DNA of 47,679 bases, taken from NCBI GenBank assembly GCA_944381395.1, contig CALWKY010000054.1, positions 1 through 47,679 of the forward strand. The letters are read 5' to 3'. Shown here in pieces: positions 1 to 8,826 of this stretch (positions are counted from its first letter, which is position 1; the number at the start of each line of letters is the position of its first letter). The translations under genes were made by a program, and so were the position numbers. This stretch comes from an uncultured Lachnospiraceae bacterium (lineage in GTDB: Bacteria > Bacillota > Clostridia > Lachnospirales > Anaerotignaceae). Below the pieces are notes generated by a model that saw only the letters and a program-made list of their open reading frames with translations, did not search any database and had not been told where the DNA came from.

Positions 1-43
1 ATTTTGTTCTTCCTCATTCGCTTCTGCCATCTATTGGGGAAAG

Positions 44-904
44 TCATGCTTTCTGTTTCTGTATCTGCTCCAAAAAAACAGGAATTTGTTCCGCTGCTTT
101 CCAGCCTTTTCGATACATCCGTTCCAAGTCCTTCTTTTTACGCTTCAGCGTATCCAGACCGCATAAACTATCCGGCGCTAAAATAAGAACCTTACCTTCT
201 GCCGCATATTTTTTTGCTGCCTGAATTTCTTCATTATATGTATGATAACGCATTTTCAGCCGATTGGCAGCCAAAGGATACTTTCTTTGTATGATTTTGG
301 CAGGCATACGGTCCCGCTTCGGTGTACGCACGGTAGAAAGCGGTCTCGTTAAAATTACCACCACATAATCACAGCCATCCGCAAAGGCTTTCTTTAGGGG
401 AATGGGATCTACAATGCCGCCATCAAAATACGCTCTGCCATTCATTGCATAGGGCTTGCCGGCACCCGGCAGTGCGGATGAAACTTTGCAGACATCATAG
501 CAGTCCTGTCTAATATCCCCATTATCAAAATAAACCGCTTGTCCTGTCTGTGCATCCATGGCTACGGAGCGAAACTCTTTTCCACTCTCTACAAAAGCTG
601 TATAGTCAAAAGGGCACTCCCCATCACTATTGCTGAGTGTCCCATAAATGTAATCCAGATCTGCATAGGAACCTTTTTTGAGCATATTATACATACTAGC
701 ATACTCTTTGCGCTGGGAGTAATACAAATAATATTTGGCATTTCTGCCTTTCTGTCCAGACATATAGCTTAATACATTGCCGCTGCCTGCGGAAATACCC
801 ATACAGTAGTCAAATTCTACCCCCATTTCCAGGCAGTGATCCAGTATGCCGCAGCCAAAAATTGCGCGGAAACCTCCGCCGACATCAATAACACCAACTT
901 TCAT
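44..904 (-). CDS. Patatin-like phospholipase (RssA/YjjU type)
   Basis: A 286-residue cytosolic patatin-family serine acyl hydrolase. The glycine-rich oxyanion segment (DVGGGFRAIFG) is at residues 7-17, the nucleophile elbow GISAGS has Ser38, and the second dyad residue lies in the FDGG motif (Asp161). These features define the bacterial patatin family, which cleaves acyl esters of phospholipids or other lipids; the true substrate is unknown. The start is the ATG preceded by GAGGGTG about 8 nt upstream. It is transcribed away from the amino-acid locus to its right, from which a 0.7-kb AT-rich gap separates it, so it is probably an independent transcription unit. The oxyanion motif reads VGGGFRA rather than the common DGGGxRG, a mild deviation. 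Confidence 0.9.
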   Translation of the reverse strand: MKVGVIDVGGGFRAIFGCGILDHCLEMGVEFDYCMGISAGSGNVLSYMSGQKGRNAKYYLYYSQRKEYASMYNMLKKGSYADLDYIYGTLSNSDGECPFDYTAFVESGKEFRSVAMDAQTGQAVYFDNGDIRQDCYDVCKVSSALPGAGKPYAMNGRAYFDGGIVDPIPLKKAFADGCDYVVVILTRPLSTVRTPKRDRMPAKIIQRKYPLAANRLKMRYHTYNEEIQAAKKYAAEGKVLILAPDSLCGLDTLKRKKKDLERMYRKGWKAAEQIPVFLEQIQKQKA

Positions 905-1632
905 GGCATGTTCACCCTCTTAAAAAATAATGCCTGTTTCATCATCAGGCAGGTCAAATTTTGCATTTGAATGACATTATAACGCAATTTGTATTTTCTG
1001 GCAAACCATATTGCCCTTTCTCACAAAATCTTAATGTTTTTAATCATAAACGACAAATCATTTTTTCTTAAAAAAAACAAACTGACATTTCGTCCAAAAA
1101 AGTACAATTCTCACCGCTTTTTTAAGCTATTTTGTGCAGAAAAGTGGAAAAAACTTCAATAATTTATTTATTAACAATTTTATTTTTGAATTTTTTTTTA
1201 AATTAAAGCTTATTTTCTTAAAATTTCTTATTTTTCTCGTAAATTCCAAAAATCTAATTGTCTTTAATCCAGTAAAAACCTCGTAGAATTCTTTTTTTTA
1301 AGAAATGTTTTCTCGTTTTTTTCGCCTTTCTTTGATAATATTTTATCATCTTAGGGCAAATATACATATTTTTTTCCATTTTTCTATTAATATATTTATA
1401 TTTTTGTGATTAAAGGCACATTATTGCACTATTAAAGACAATATAAAACAAGTATGATTGATTTGAAATTATAGGAAAGATGTATGTCCTTCTTATAAAG
1501 TCATGTATAGGTCTTATGATCTAATTGAAAAACATTCCCAGATCTTAGCAGCGTCTCTGCTGCCCCAAAGACAAAGACGCTGTTTTGATAAACATTACTT
1601 ATCTATTTATTTTTTTCAAGGAGGGAATCATA
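905..1632. other. AT-rich non-coding leader region
   Basis: About 730 bases with no credible gene. The stretch 1020-1400 is rich in poly-T and poly-A runs and is far more AT-rich than the flanking genes. It contains two direct copies of ATTAAAGRCA (near 1408 and 1430) and one inverted copy (TGTCTTTAAT, near 1259). It ends in a hairpin (1549-1582) just before the permease genes. It must contain the promoters for the divergent patatin and permease genes, but I could not assign convincing -35/-10 boxes. Confidence 0.5.
1549..1586 (+). promoter_or_regulatory. Terminator-like hairpin in the leader of the permease operon
   Basis: An 8-bp perfect stem, CAGCGTCT (1549-1556) with AGACGCTG (1575-1582), is followed immediately by TTTT. 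It lies about 50 nt before the start codon at 1633, on the coding strand. The position in a leader rather than behind a gene suggests attenuation or control of read-through. The U-tract is short, so termination may be weak. Confidence 0.45.
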
Positions 1633-2358
1633 ATGGATTACCAAGCTTTTCAAGCAACACTTTCTTCACCCGTGATGTGGATCGTGTCTGCTCCTCTGGT
1701 TATCATCTCTGTTAGCCAGGCTATCATGTTCTTAGGCATGTGCCGTAAGGAAGCAGCTGCTATCGGCATCAGCAAAGAGAAGGTTAACTCCGCAATGCGT
1801 TCTTCCGCTTTGACTGCATTGGGACCCTCTCTGTCTCCTGTCATTGTAATGCTGTCCCTGATCGTATCCATCGGTGCTCCTACTGCATGGATGAGACTTT
1901 GCGACGTTGGTGCAGCAAGAACCGAACTGGGTGTTTGCTCTTTGATGGCCAGCCTGCTGGGCGTTGAAATGAACACCGAAACCTTTGGTGCTGAAGCATT
2001 TACTTATTCTCTTTGGGGCATGGCACTGAATAACTTCGGTTGGTTGGGTATGGTATTCTTCTTTACCCACAGAATGGACGGCATCACTGCTAAAATGGAA
2101 GAAAAGTTCGATTCCAAGTGGATCAAAGTTATGATGAACAGTGCTTCCATTGGTCTGTTCGCTTACCTGTTGATTAACCAGATTCAGTCTCTGGCTATGA
2201 CCAAACTGACTCCTGCAGTAATTGGTGCTGTTATGCAGCTGCTTATTACCAAGGGCTTCAGCAAGAACAAGAGACTGCAGGAACTGTCTCTGGGCATCTC
2301 CCTGCTGTGCGGTATGCTGATTACCCAGGCGCTCATCAACGCTGGTATCGTAGCATAA
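1633..2358 (+). CDS. DUF5058-family multi-pass membrane protein
   Basis: A 241-residue hydrophobic protein with roughly six to eight membrane segments. The N-terminal pattern (SPVMWIVSAPLVIISVSQAIMF), the conserved GPSLSPV segment and the polar APTAWMRLCDVGAA segment resemble the DUF5058 family, whose members are about this long and have no established function. The start at 1633 is chosen because AAGGAGG lies 8 nt upstream and the protein then matches the family length; an ATG 48 nt earlier lacks such a site. It is followed after 32 nt by a second membrane-protein gene. Its position directly ahead of seven deacylases suggests a permease for their substrates or products; this is inference from context. 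Confidence 0.75.
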   Translation: MDYQAFQATLSSPVMWIVSAPLVIISVSQAIMFLGMCRKEAAAIGISKEKVNSAMRSSALTALGPSLSPVIVMLSLIVSIGAPTAWMRLCDVGAARTELGVCSLMASLLGVEMNTETFGAEAFTYSLWGMALNNFGWLGMVFFFTHRMDGITAKMEEKFDSKWIKVMMNSASIGLFAYLLINQIQSLAMTKLTPAVIGAVMQLLITKGFSKNKRLQELSLGISLLCGMLITQALINAGIVA

Positions 2359-2390
2359 TTTCAGACTAATATAATAGGAGGCGAATTGTA

Positions 2391-3047
2391 ATGTCTTTTG
2401 ATCAAAGAGTAATTAAGAATGGTCGACTTTCCATGGGTCTTGCCATTATTGCGAACTTCCTGCCCGCTATCGTTTACAGCGTTATGTATGGCACATTCCC
2501 CGGCATTGGCGGCATCTTAACCATCTGGGGCACTGTAGCAGCTTCTTACGGTGTATCTTGGGTAGTACAGGTTATCGCTTACCATCCTACTATGGGTGCA
2601 GCAGGTTCTTACATCGGCTGGCTGGCAGGTTCTTGCGGCGACATTCGTATGCCCGCAGCATCTATCGCTCAGACCATGGCAGAAGTTGAACCCGGTACAC
2701 ATGAAGGTACTGTAATCGGTACCATCGGTGTTGCAATGTCCGTACTGGTATCCGCATCTATCATCACCATCTTCATCTTCATTGGTAATGCGGTTATTCC
2801 TCTCTTCCCTCAGTTCATCACTGACTCTTTCTCTCATATTCAGCCTGCACTGTTCGCAGCTGTATATATTGATATGATGAAGAGAGACGTTGTACACGGT
2901 GTTATTTCCTTAGTAGTAGGTTTTGCACTGTACAAGGTAATGGCTCTGGTTGGCATTTCTACCGCTTTCATCACTGTTGGCGTTATCGTTGCAACCGTAC
3001 TGATTGCAAGAGTAATGTATGTGAGCAGAGCAAAGAAGAATGCATAA
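2391..3047 (+). CDS. Membrane protein, probable partner of the DUF5058 protein
   Basis: A 218-residue, highly hydrophobic protein with about five or six predicted membrane spans and a short basic tail (SRAKKNA). I do not recognise the family with confidence. It has a clear AGGAGG site before its ATG, is 32 nt downstream of the DUF5058 gene, and the pair is closed by a strong terminator, so the two are co-transcribed. Conserved-looking polar features inside the hydrophobic core include a YHPTMGAAGS segment and MPAASIAQTM. The most economical reading is a two-subunit transporter, but no transport signature is recognisable. Confidence 0.65.
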   Translation: MSFDQRVIKNGRLSMGLAIIANFLPAIVYSVMYGTFPGIGGILTIWGTVAASYGVSWVVQVIAYHPTMGAAGSYIGWLAGSCGDIRMPAASIAQTMAEVEPGTHEGTVIGTIGVAMSVLVSASIITIFIFIGNAVIPLFPQFITDSFSHIQPALFAAVYIDMMKRDVVHGVISLVVGFALYKVMALVGISTAFITVGVIVATVLIARVMYVSRAKKNA

Positions 3048-3071
3048 TCATTCCTGAAAAACATCTGATAA

Positions 3072-3106
3072 AAACACGATCGAATCATTCGATCGTGTTT
3101 TTTTAT
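3072..3106 (+). terminator. Rho-independent terminator of the permease pair
   Basis: A 14-bp stem, from AAACACGATCGAAT (3072-3085) to ATTCGATCGTGTTT (3087-3100), runs into a T-tract. It separates the permease pair from deacylase 1. Confidence 0.9.
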
Positions 3107-3339
3107 TTTTTCAAGGTTGCCTTTCAGTGGATTTCCAATCAGTATTTTCTATAAATTTGTTTTTTATTTCGTCATACAAAACAGCATCTTGTTTTCTTTC
3201 CCCATATTGAAAATTTCAAAATAATATTTTTTTACTTTTTCTACTAAAAATATTCAAACTGCCATATATTGCGTTGTAAATTTTTTTACAAGTATTATTG
3301 GATTTTTCTGGATTCAGTGATATTCTAACCATTCATTTA

Positions 3340-3368
3340 TTGCATTTTTCATCAAATTATGGTACGAT
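3340..3368 (+). promoter_or_regulatory. Predicted sigma-A promoter of deacylase 1
   Basis: TTGCAT (3340-3345) and TACGAT (3363-3368) are spaced by 17 bp. Transcription would start near 3375, giving a leader of about 70 nt. Confidence 0.6.
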
Positions 3369-3389
3369 AAAAACACGGTCATAAGACTG

Positions 3390-3406
3390 ACACTTTAAAA
3401 AAGTGT
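3390..3406. promoter_or_regulatory. Candidate operator palindrome before deacylase 1
   Basis: ACACTT (3390-3395) and AAGTGT (3401-3406) form a 6-bp inverted repeat with a 5-base AT spacer, 22 bp downstream of the -10 box. A repressor or roadblock site is possible. I did not find the same sequence before the other deacylases, so confidence is low. Confidence 0.35.
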
Positions 3407-3447
3407 ACACTATTTACTAAATTCTAAAGAAAGAAGGGTGGTTCAGG

Positions 3448-5088
3448 ATGTTTGACATCAAAATTGTAAATGGTATCATCGTAGACGGTACTGGTAAACA
3501 CCGCTTCAAAGCTGACTTAGCAATCAATGGCGACAAGATTGCTGCTATCGGTGATTTGAGCAAAGAAGACGCGAAAAAAGTAATCGATGCTGCTGGTAAA
3601 ATGGTAGCTCCCGGTTTTATTGACTTCCATACTCACTCCGATTATACAATTCTCTTTGACCAGCGTTCCGCTAACCGTATCTATGCCGGTGTTACTATGA
3701 ATGTAATTGGCAACTGCGGTATCGGTCTGGCACCTATCCGTGATGAAAGAAAGCAGGATCTGATCAGTTATTTGCAGACCAGAATCGTTGGTACAATCAA
3801 CGCGCCTCTGTTCCTGGACTGGAATACAGAAGCGGAATACTTCCAATATATTGAAAAGAATCCCCCCGCAGTAAACGTTGCTGCTTATTTGGCACAGGGT
3901 CCCATCCGTATTGACGAAATGGGCTTTAAGAGAGGTCTGGCAACAGAAGAAGAACTGGAACACATGAAGGCAAAGGTAGCGCAGTCTATGGAAGAAGGCG
4001 CAATTGGTCTTTCCAGTGGTCTGGTTTATATGCCCGGCGCTTATACACAAAAAGAAGAAATGGCGGAACTGTGCAAGGCAATGGCTCCTTACGGCGGTTA
4101 TTACTGCACACATATGCGTGACGAAGGCGACAACGAACTGGAAGCAATGGATGAAGCAATTTACATTGCAAAAAATGGCGGCGTTCCTCTTCACATCTCC
4201 CATCTGAAAATTATGGGTTACAAGAACTTTGGCGTAATGCTGCCGAAGGTTTGGGCTAAGATCAAAGAAGCACAGGCTGACGGTCTGGAAGTCACTTACG
4301 ACACCTACCCTTATGCAGCTGGTATGACTGGTTTGAGTGCTTTCATGCCCCCCTGGATCTTTGAAGGCGGCGTAAGCAACCTGGTAGAAAGACTGAAAGT
4401 AAAGGAAAACCGTGACAAAGCTACCCATGATATTCAGAATGGCATTAAAGGCTGGCAGAGCTTCTACCTGATGAGCGGTAACTGGGACGGCGTACAGATC
4501 GCTTCTGTATTTACAGAAGAAAACAAAGATCTGGAAGGTACCACTATCTCCGAAGCTGCTAAGAAGCGCGGCTATGACGATCCTTTTGAATTCGTTTATG
4601 ATTTCTTAATTCAGGAAAATGCGAAGATCCAGGTTGTACCTTTCATGATGAACCAGGATGAAGTAGATGAAATCATCTGTGACCCTATGACATTTGTTGG
4701 TTCCGACTCCTGCGACTTTGCAAATGACGGTATCCTGAACTTTGGTAAGCCCCACCCTCGTGCTTATGGTACAACCGGCATCATGTTCCGTTACTATGTA
4801 CGTGAAAAAGGCATGCTGACCTACGAGCAGGCTGTACAGAAAATGACCAGTATGCCCGCTAAGAGATTGGGCTTTGGCGATGAACGCGGTACGTTGAAAG
4901 AAGGTTACTACGCTGACGTAGTTATCTTCGATCCTGAAACCATTTCTGATAAGGCTACCTATTCTGATCCGAAGCAGTACACCGTTGGTGTGGATACTGT
5001 TATCGTAAACGGTCAGGTTGCACTGGAAAACGGCAAACAGAACGAAGATGTGCATGCAGGTCGTGTTCTGAGAAGAAAAGCAAACTAA
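3448..5088 (+). CDS. N-acyl-D-amino-acid deacylase (D-aminoacylase), paralog 1
   Basis: A 546-residue amidohydrolase-superfamily enzyme of the D-aminoacylase type. It would hydrolyse N-acyl-D-amino acids to a D-amino acid plus a carboxylic acid in the cytosol. Visible active-site residues are the HTHSD metal motif (His61, His63, Asp65), Cys90 in GNCG, His222 in THMRDEGD, His252 in PLHISH and the catalytic Asp420 in GSDSCDF. This set corresponds to the Cys/His/His zinc site and catalytic Asp known for the Alcaligenes enzyme. The small N- and C-terminal beta domain typical of the family (residues 1-55, and RGTLKEGYYADVVIFDP to the end) is intact. It has its own promoter and terminator. The acyl and amino-acid preference cannot be read from sequence. 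Confidence 0.9.
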   Translation: MFDIKIVNGIIVDGTGKHRFKADLAINGDKIAAIGDLSKEDAKKVIDAAGKMVAPGFIDFHTHSDYTILFDQRSANRIYAGVTMNVIGNCGIGLAPIRDERKQDLISYLQTRIVGTINAPLFLDWNTEAEYFQYIEKNPPAVNVAAYLAQGPIRIDEMGFKRGLATEEELEHMKAKVAQSMEEGAIGLSSGLVYMPGAYTQKEEMAELCKAMAPYGGYYCTHMRDEGDNELEAMDEAIYIAKNGGVPLHISHLKIMGYKNFGVMLPKVWAKIKEAQADGLEVTYDTYPYAAGMTGLSAFMPPWIFEGGVSNLVERLKVKENRDKATHDIQNGIKGWQSFYLMSGNWDGVQIASVFTEENKDLEGTTISEAAKKRGYDDPFEFVYDFLIQENAKIQVVPFMMNQDEVDEIICDPMTFVGSDSCDFANDGILNFGKPHPRAYGTTGIMFRYYVREKGMLTYEQAVQKMTSMPAKRLGFGDERGTLKEGYYADVVIFDPETISDKATYSDPKQYTVGVDTVIVNGQVALENGKQNEDVHAGRVLRRKAN

Positions 5089-5120
5089 CCTTTTCCTCTA
5101 AGAATTTCTGAAATACAAAC

Positions 5121-5157
5121 AAAAAGACTGTACGGATTTCCGTACAGTCTTTTTTTC
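5121..5157 (+). terminator. Terminator after deacylase 1
   Basis: The long perfect stem AAAAAGACTGTACGGA / TCCGTACAGTCTTTTT with a T-tract begins about 30 nt after the stop codon. Confidence 0.9.
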
Positions 5158-5425
5158 TTACTTCCCTATTTTACATTCTTTTTTCTTTATCTCTCTTAGA
5201 AATAATATTTTGAAAAATACTATAAAAATTATATATTTTGTTGTACTTTTTACATTTTTACACCCTATTTTTATTGCTTTTGCTTATAATTCTTTCATTT
5301 TGTATCATTTTTTCTTGTTCTTTTCTTGATTTGCAGAAATTCTTATGCTAAAATAAATTTGTATGTATTTTTATACAACTTTAACTTTCACAACTATTAT
5401 TCTAACTTAGAAAGAGGGATCAAAG
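5158..5425. other. Intergenic region with the promoter of deacylase 2
   Basis: An AT-rich gap without a gene. A promoter candidate is TTGATT (5326-5331), a 17-bp spacer and TAAAAT (5349-5354), with a TG dinucleotide in the extended -10 position. Confidence 0.5.
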
Positions 5426-7060
5426 ATGTTCGACATGAAAATCGTTAACGGTATTATTTTAGACGGTACCGGAAAACATCGCTTCAAAGCAGATATCGCT
5501 GTAAATGGCGATAAAATCGCTGCGATTGGAGATCTTTCAAAAGAAGAAGCCAAGGTGGTAATTGATGCAAAAGGAAAAATGGTAGCACCTGGTTTCATTG
5601 ATTTCCACACACACTCTGATTACACGATCCTTTTTGACCAGCGTGCAGCAAGCCGTATTTATTCCGGCGTTACCTCCATGGTAATTGGCAACTGCGGTAT
5701 TGGTTTGGCTCCTATCCGGGATGAGAAAAAGGCTGATCTGATCAGCTATCTTTCCACCCGTATTGTAGGTACCATCAATGCAGACCTGTTCTTAGATTGG
5801 AATACAGAAGACGAATACTTTAAGTACATCGAAAAGAATCCTCCGGCTGTAAATATCGTTTCTTACTGCGCACAGGGCGCCATCCGTATTGACGAAATGG
5901 GCTTTGCTCAGGGTAAGGCAACCGATGAACAGATGGCAAACATGAAAGCAAAACTGACGCAGGCAATGAAAGACGGTGCCATTGGCTTGACCAGCGGTTT
6001 GATCTATATGCCCGGTGCTTATACCAGCAAGGAAGAATTGGCTGAGCTGTGTAAGGCAATCGCTCCTTTCGGCGGTTACTACTGCACACATATGCGTGAT
6101 GAGGGCGACGGCGAAATGGAAGCCTTGGACGAAGCAATCTACATTGCGAAAAACGGCGGTGTTCCCCTGCACGTTTCTCACCTGAAAGCAATGGGTGCAC
6201 AGAACTGGGGCAATGTAAAACAGGTATTTGAAAAAATTCACCAGGCACAGGCAGAAGGTCTGGAGGTAACGTATGATGCTTACCCCTACACCGCAGGTAT
6301 GACTGGTTTGAGTGCGATTATGCCCCCTTGGCTGTTTGAAGGCGGCGTAAGCAGCATGGTAGAACGTTTGAAACAGCCTGAGCTGCGTGAAAAAGCAAGA
6401 TATGATATTTTCCATGGCATCAAGGGTTGGCAGGATTACTTCCTGATGACCGGCGGCTGGCAGAACATCCTCATTGCATCTGTATTTACCGACGCAAACA
6501 AATATCTGGAAGGTATGACTATCGCTGCCGCAGCAGAAAAGCTGGGTAAAGACCCTGTTGATTTCTGCTATGATCTGCTGATCGAAGAAAACTGCAAGGT
6601 ACAGATTACCCCTTATATCATGAGCCAGGACGATGTAGATCTGGTTATTACTGATCCCGATTGCATGATCGGTTCTGACTCCTGTGACTTTGCAAATGAT
6701 GGCATCCTCAACTTTGGTAAGCCCCACCCTCGTGCTTACGGTACGACCGGTGTTATGTTCCGTTATTATGTAAAAGAAAAAGGCATGTTAACCTATGAAG
6801 ATGCGGTTCGTAAAATGACCAGCCTACCCGCAAAGAGACTGGGTATCGCAGACGAACGCGGCACCTTAAAAGAAGGCTACTACGCTGATATCGTTATTTT
6901 CGATCCTGAAACAATTGCAGATAAAGCAACTTATGCTGATCCTAAGCAGTACACTGTAGGCATTGATACTGTTATCGTGAATGGTCAAATCTCTATGAGA
7001 GACGGCAAACAGATCGACGAAGTCCATGCAGGTCGTATGCTGAGAAGAAAAGATAAATAA
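5426..7060 (+). CDS. N-acyl-D-amino-acid deacylase, paralog 2
   Basis: A 544-residue paralog of the preceding enzyme with the complete catalytic set: HTHSD at 61-65, Cys90, His222, His252 and Asp419 in GSDSCDF. It is closest to paralog 1 in its N-terminal part (GKHRFKAD), where paralogs 3-6 read GKKAF. The segment after REKA (about residues 325-352: YDIFHGIKGWQDYF) differs from every other copy and may line the acyl pocket. The start is the ATG 15 codons before DGTGKH, preceded by AGAAAGAGGG. It carries its own promoter and is followed by a terminator, so its expression can be separated from that of paralogs 1 and 3. Confidence 0.9.
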   Translation: MFDMKIVNGIILDGTGKHRFKADIAVNGDKIAAIGDLSKEEAKVVIDAKGKMVAPGFIDFHTHSDYTILFDQRAASRIYSGVTSMVIGNCGIGLAPIRDEKKADLISYLSTRIVGTINADLFLDWNTEDEYFKYIEKNPPAVNIVSYCAQGAIRIDEMGFAQGKATDEQMANMKAKLTQAMKDGAIGLTSGLIYMPGAYTSKEELAELCKAIAPFGGYYCTHMRDEGDGEMEALDEAIYIAKNGGVPLHVSHLKAMGAQNWGNVKQVFEKIHQAQAEGLEVTYDAYPYTAGMTGLSAIMPPWLFEGGVSSMVERLKQPELREKARYDIFHGIKGWQDYFLMTGGWQNILIASVFTDANKYLEGMTIAAAAEKLGKDPVDFCYDLLIEENCKVQITPYIMSQDDVDLVITDPDCMIGSDSCDFANDGILNFGKPHPRAYGTTGVMFRYYVKEKGMLTYEDAVRKMTSLPAKRLGIADERGTLKEGYYADIVIFDPETIADKATYADPKQYTVGIDTVIVNGQISMRDGKQIDEVHAGRMLRRKDK

Positions 7061-7069
7061 TGCCGTATA

Positions 7070-7112
7070 AGATACCACCGGCAGCATAGTACTTCCGGTG
7101 GTATCTGTTTTT
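7070..7112 (+). terminator. Terminator after deacylase 2
   Basis: AGATACCACCGG (7070-7081) pairs with CCGGTGGTATCT (7095-7106), followed by GTTTTT. It lies between paralogs 2 and 3, which are only 92 bp apart. No clear promoter is visible after it, so paralogs 3-7 may depend partly on read-through. Confidence 0.8.
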
Positions 7113-7152
7113 ACAGCGATCATGATGATTTCATAGGAAAGGAGGTCTCTGT

Positions 7153-8826
7153 ATGTATGATATTCTCATCAAAAATGGTTTGGTCGTAGATGGTACAGGA
7201 AAGAAGGCCTTTCCTGCTGATGTGGCAATCACCAAAGATAAGATTGTTTCCATTGGCGATCTAAAACAAGAGACCGCAAAAAAAATCATTTACGCAGCCG
7301 GAAAAGCAGTCTCTCCTGGGTTTATTGATTTTCATACCCACTCTGACTACACCATTCTCTTTGACCAGCGTTGCTGCAGCCGTATCCGCGCTGGTATTAC
7401 AACCAGTGTGATCGGCAACTGCGGCATTGGTGTCGCGCCTATTGCAGATGCGCATAAAGAGGAATTAATCCACTATCTTTCCACGCGTATTGTAGGTTCT
7501 ATCCATGCACCGCTGTTTTTAAACTGGAATACATTCAGTGAATATTTCGCTTATATTGAAAAAGATCCGCCGGCTACGAACATTGCTTCTTATTTGGCGC
7601 AAGGTCCCATTCGCATCAATCAGATGGGATTCCGCAGCGGTCCTGCTGCACCAGAAGAACTGGAAGCTATGAAAAAAGAAGTGGTACAGGCCATGGAAGA
7701 AGGTGCCATTGGGTTATCTACCGGCTTGGTTTATATGCCAGGCGCCTATACAGAAAAAGAGGAATTGGCAGAACTATGCAAAGCAATGGCTCCCTATGGC
7801 GGTTATTACTGCACACATATGCGGGATGAGGGCGATGGTTTATTAGAAGCCATCGATGAAGCTATTTATATCGCAAAAACCGGTGGTGTTCCTCTCCATA
7901 TTTCACATCTGAAAAATAAGGGCGGAAAGAATCTGGGGAATGCAAAAAAGGCTTTTGAAAAAATTCATCAGGCACAAGCAGAAGGTTTGGAAATTACATA
8001 TGATACCTACCCTTATGCTGCCAGCATGACCTCTTTAGGTGCTTTTATGCCGCCCTGGATGTTTGAAGGCGGCGTTGATGAAATGATGAAACGCTTAAAA
8101 TCCCGTGAGCTTCGGGATAAAGCCCGCTATGATATGGAACATGGCGGCATCAAAGGCTGGTCTAACTTCTATCTGACCGTTGGAAACTGGGAAAATGTCC
8201 TGATGGCATCTGTAGGTTCCGAAAAAAATAAGTGGATGGAAGGAAAGGATATTGCTTCCCTTGCAAAACAGGAAGGAAAGGATACCTTCGAATTCTGCTT
8301 TGATCTTCTTATAGAAGAAGAAGGAAAAATTCAGGTAATTCCTTTTGTTATGAACCAAAGCGAAGTAGATGATATCGTATTGGACCCTGATACAATCATC
8401 GACTCCGATTCTGCCGATTTTGCCAATGACGGCATTTTAAACTATGGAAAGCCCCATCCCCGTGCTTATGGCACGACTGGGATTCTTTTCCGTCGTTATG
8501 TACGGGAATTAGGCGCACTTTCTTTGGAAGATGCTGTCAAAAAGCTAACCAGTCTGCCTGCTAAGCGAATGGGCTTTGGAATGGAACGCGGTATATTGGC
8601 AGAAGGCTACTATGCAGATATCGTCATTTTTGATCCGGAAACCATTGCAGATCAAGCAGACTATGTCAATCCCAGACGTTATACCACTGGAATTGACACT
8701 GTGATTGTGAATGGTCAAATCGCTATGGAACATGGCGAGCAATTGGAAAGCGTACATGCCGGTCGTGTACTGCGTAGAAAAAACACGAAGGATACTTCAA
8801 ACAGAAAGGATGACCTCCATGTTTGA
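7153..8826 (+). CDS. N-acyl-D-amino-acid deacylase, paralog 3
   Basis: A 557-residue D-aminoacylase paralog that starts behind a strong GGAAAGGAGG site. Metal residues are conserved (HTHSD 61-65, Cys90, His222, His252). The catalytic segment is unusual: IDSDSADF replaces the GSDSCDF of most copies, so the residue before Ser-Asp is Asp instead of Gly and the Cys after it is Ala. The C-terminus is about 11 residues longer (NTKDTSNRKDDLHV) because the frame runs through the Shine-Dalgarno region of the next gene and ends in TGA inside it, giving an 8-nt ATGTTTGA overlap with paralog 4. That overlap implies translational coupling. Confidence 0.9.
   Translation: MYDILIKNGLVVDGTGKKAFPADVAITKDKIVSIGDLKQETAKKIIYAAGKAVSPGFIDFHTHSDYTILFDQRCCSRIRAGITTSVIGNCGIGVAPIADAHKEELIHYLSTRIVGSIHAPLFLNWNTFSEYFAYIEKDPPATNIASYLAQGPIRINQMGFRSGPAAPEELEAMKKEVVQAMEEGAIGLSTGLVYMPGAYTEKEELAELCKAMAPYGGYYCTHMRDEGDGLLEAIDEAIYIAKTGGVPLHISHLKNKGGKNLGNAKKAFEKIHQAQAEGLEITYDTYPYAASMTSLGAFMPPWMFEGGVDEMMKRLKSRELRDKARYDMEHGGIKGWSNFYLTVGNWENVLMASVGSEKNKWMEGKDIASLAKQEGKDTFEFCFDLLIEEEGKIQVIPFVMNQSEVDDIVLDPDTIIDSDSADFANDGILNYGKPHPRAYGTTGILFRRYVRELGALSLEDAVKKLTSLPAKRMGFGMERGILAEGYYADIVIFDPETIADQADYVNPRRYTTGIDTVIVNGQIAMEHGEQLESVHAGRVLRRKNTKDTSNRKDDLHV

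Larger units (their letters stand above)
3107..3447. other. Intergenic region with the promoter of deacylase 1
   Basis: A 340-base AT-rich gap without a gene. It holds the promoter and possible operator described separately at 3340-3406. Confidence 0.6.
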
